Positions 18,827-19,712 of a stretch of 19,712 nucleotides of DNA are shown here, piece by piece. The stretch comes from Candidatus Nomurabacteria bacterium (GTDB lineage Bacteria; Patescibacteriota; Minisyncoccia; Phycocordibacterales; UBA9973). The translations under genes and the position numbers were made by a program. Every line of letters begins with the position of its first letter. The stretch's first letter is position 1. The notes under the pieces were generated by a model. The model searched no databases and was not told the DNA's origin. It worked only from the letters and a program-made list of their open reading frames with translations. The DNA lies in the NCBI GenBank assembly GCA_023267415.1, contig JAHFNM010000014.1, forward strand, positions 1 through 19,712, in the 5' to 3' direction.

Positions 18827-19712
18827 GTTAGATCTTCCGGATGGCTCCTTCTCGTAATGCGGCGCATTGAGGAGAGGATACCGAGGGCACTGTATTCCAT
18901 GATGAGGTGCGATCCGCCGTAGCTAATGAACGGAAGCGTGATACCAGTCACCGGAAGTATCCCCATGTTCATTCCCATATTAATCAATATCTGCGATATG
19001 AAAAGGATCATCACGCCGGCGGCAAAGAGCATTTCGAAATTACTCTCCCCCACCAATGCAGACGAAAGAATGCGCGAGAGAAGCAATCCAAAGAGAAGAA
19101 GGAGAAGGAGCGCACCGACATATCCCCACTCTTCGGCGAATGCGGCGAAGATGAAGTCGGTTTGGTATTCGGGCAGAAATCGCAGACGGCTCTGCGTGCC
19201 ATATCCCACACCTTTGCCGAAAACTCCGCCTGAACCGACGGCGATCACGGCCTGGTGAGCATTGTATCCGGTGCCATGGATGTCGGTGAGAGGGTGCAAG
19301 AAGTTGGTGATGCGAGCCTTCTGGTACGGAACAAATACAAATGACCATAGCATAACAAAGGCAACGACTCCGGCGCCAAAGAGAAGCAGGAGATGACGCT
19401 TTTTGATCCCAGCCACGAGAGCCATGCCGAGCCAGATGAGTCCCAAGATCATGGCCGTACCGAAGTCAGGTTCAAGAAACACCAAAAAGAACGGTACGAG
19501 CATGTACGCGCCGGAAATGAACAAGTGTTTTACCTGCCCAATGGCAATGTGCCGGCGAGAAAAATATTTTGCCAGAATGAGAATGAGAACAAGCTTCACA
19601 AAGTCGGATGGCTGGACAGAAAATCCGCCGAGCGAGAACCAGCTCTTCGCACCGTTGGTGGTGTGACCGATGGCGAAGACCAAGAGAAGCAGAACCATGC
19701 AGGAGAGAAAGG
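18805..19712 (-). CDS. rodA: SEDS peptidoglycan glycosyltransferase RodA, C-terminal part (5' end outside window)
   Basis: About 302 residues are visible and the frame stays open to the window edge, so the N-terminus is missing; the ATG at 19698 is internal. RodA polymerises glycan strands for side-wall growth together with a class B PBP. Seen: GAKSWFSLGGFSVQPSDFVKL, FLEPDFGTAMILG, GTGYNAHQAVIAVGSGGVFGKG, the RodA-type LPEYQTDFIFAAFAEEWG with the conserved Asp, and GMNMGILPVTGITLPFISYGGS. The LPEYQTDFIF and NMGILPVTGITLPFISYGG forms favour RodA over FtsW. About eight TM helices remain visible. The stop codon lies in a perfect hairpin. Confidence 0.93.
   Translation of the reverse strand, partial: FLSCMVLLLLVFAIGHTTNGAKSWFSLGGFSVQPSDFVKLVLILILAKYFSRRHIAIGQVKHLFISGAYMLVPFFLVFLEPDFGTAMILGLIWLGMALVAGIKKRHLLLLFGAGVVAFVMLWSFVFVPYQKARITNFLHPLTDIHGTGYNAHQAVIAVGSGGVFGKGVGYGTQSRLRFLPEYQTDFIFAAFAEEWGYVGALLLLLLFGLLLSRILSSALVGESNFEMLFAAGVMILFISQILINMGMNMGILPVTGITLPFISYGGSHLIMEYSALGILSSMRRITRRSHPEDLTKEFEGL

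Noticed and set aside
1..19712. CRISPR array or tandem repeat array
   Set aside because: No regularly spaced direct repeats were found; the repeated sequences are isolated palindromes.

Overview
The window looks like a piece of a Candidate Phyla Radiation (Patescibacteria, probably Parcubacteria-like) chromosome. The evidence is the gene set and style: small genes packed tightly, LemA/Gmad2/HtpX and DUF1761 membrane proteins, a PG-binding + IPT/TIG + PKD secreted protein, almost no Shine-Dalgarno sequences, and tRNA genes without encoded CCA. TGA is used as a normal stop (murD, the 115-aa AT-rich gene), so this is not one of the lineages that recode TGA. The lineage call is an inference from gene content; no 16S or other decisive marker is present. 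All protein genes but one (13962-14345) and one tRNA lie on the minus strand, so the text below runs from high to low coordinates in transcriptional order.

Right end: rodA (partial, 18805-19712) ends in a perfect 19-bp hairpin with its stop codon in the loop. A large imperfect inverted repeat and an AT-rich orphan membrane gene with its own consensus promoter and terminator (18218-18565) follow. Then come folD and a PAP2 phosphatase, and the split protein-export genes secD-secF. A lone plus-strand gene (13962-14345) separates these from lemA - Gmad2 protein - htpX - YciC/DUF975-like membrane gene, a likely membrane quality-control cluster.

Middle: tRNA-Ser(GGA) on the plus strand, followed by a fold-back copy of its own 3' end and a repeat element. 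Next are a secreted PG-binding/IPT/PKD protein and a heterodimeric ABC exporter pair whose two ATP sites are asymmetric (one consensus, one degenerate). A tRNA-Leu-like remnant carries the same repeat element. It is followed by an intact tRNA-Leu(CAG), and NDH-2 starts one base after that tRNA. msrB, a DUF1761 protein and a two-TM protein complete the region.

Left end: peptidoglycan precursor genes murI - murD - pgeF - murC (partial). murD/pgeF overlap by 4 bases and pgeF/murC by 1 base, so they are probably translated in a coupled way. PgeF is known to correct MurC errors, so its position directly before murC makes functional sense. With rodA and the PAP2 phosphatase, much of the window serves the cell wall.

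Structure not explained by genes: (1) at least five genes (murI, msrB, the PG-binding protein, lemA, secD) have a -10 hexamer exactly 6 bases before the ATG, which predicts leaderless mRNAs; (2) three small palindromes share conserved flanks but have different, compensated stems; (3) a 23-base repeat (21/23 identical) occurs at the ndh/msrB junction and upstream of htpX; (4) a tRNA-linked repeat is joined to fold-back duplications at two loci. No gene-free stretch exceeds 300 bases; the longest (10915-11172, 18566-18804, 5977-6176) are covered by the repeat entries. No CRISPR array, rRNA, transposase or phage gene was seen.
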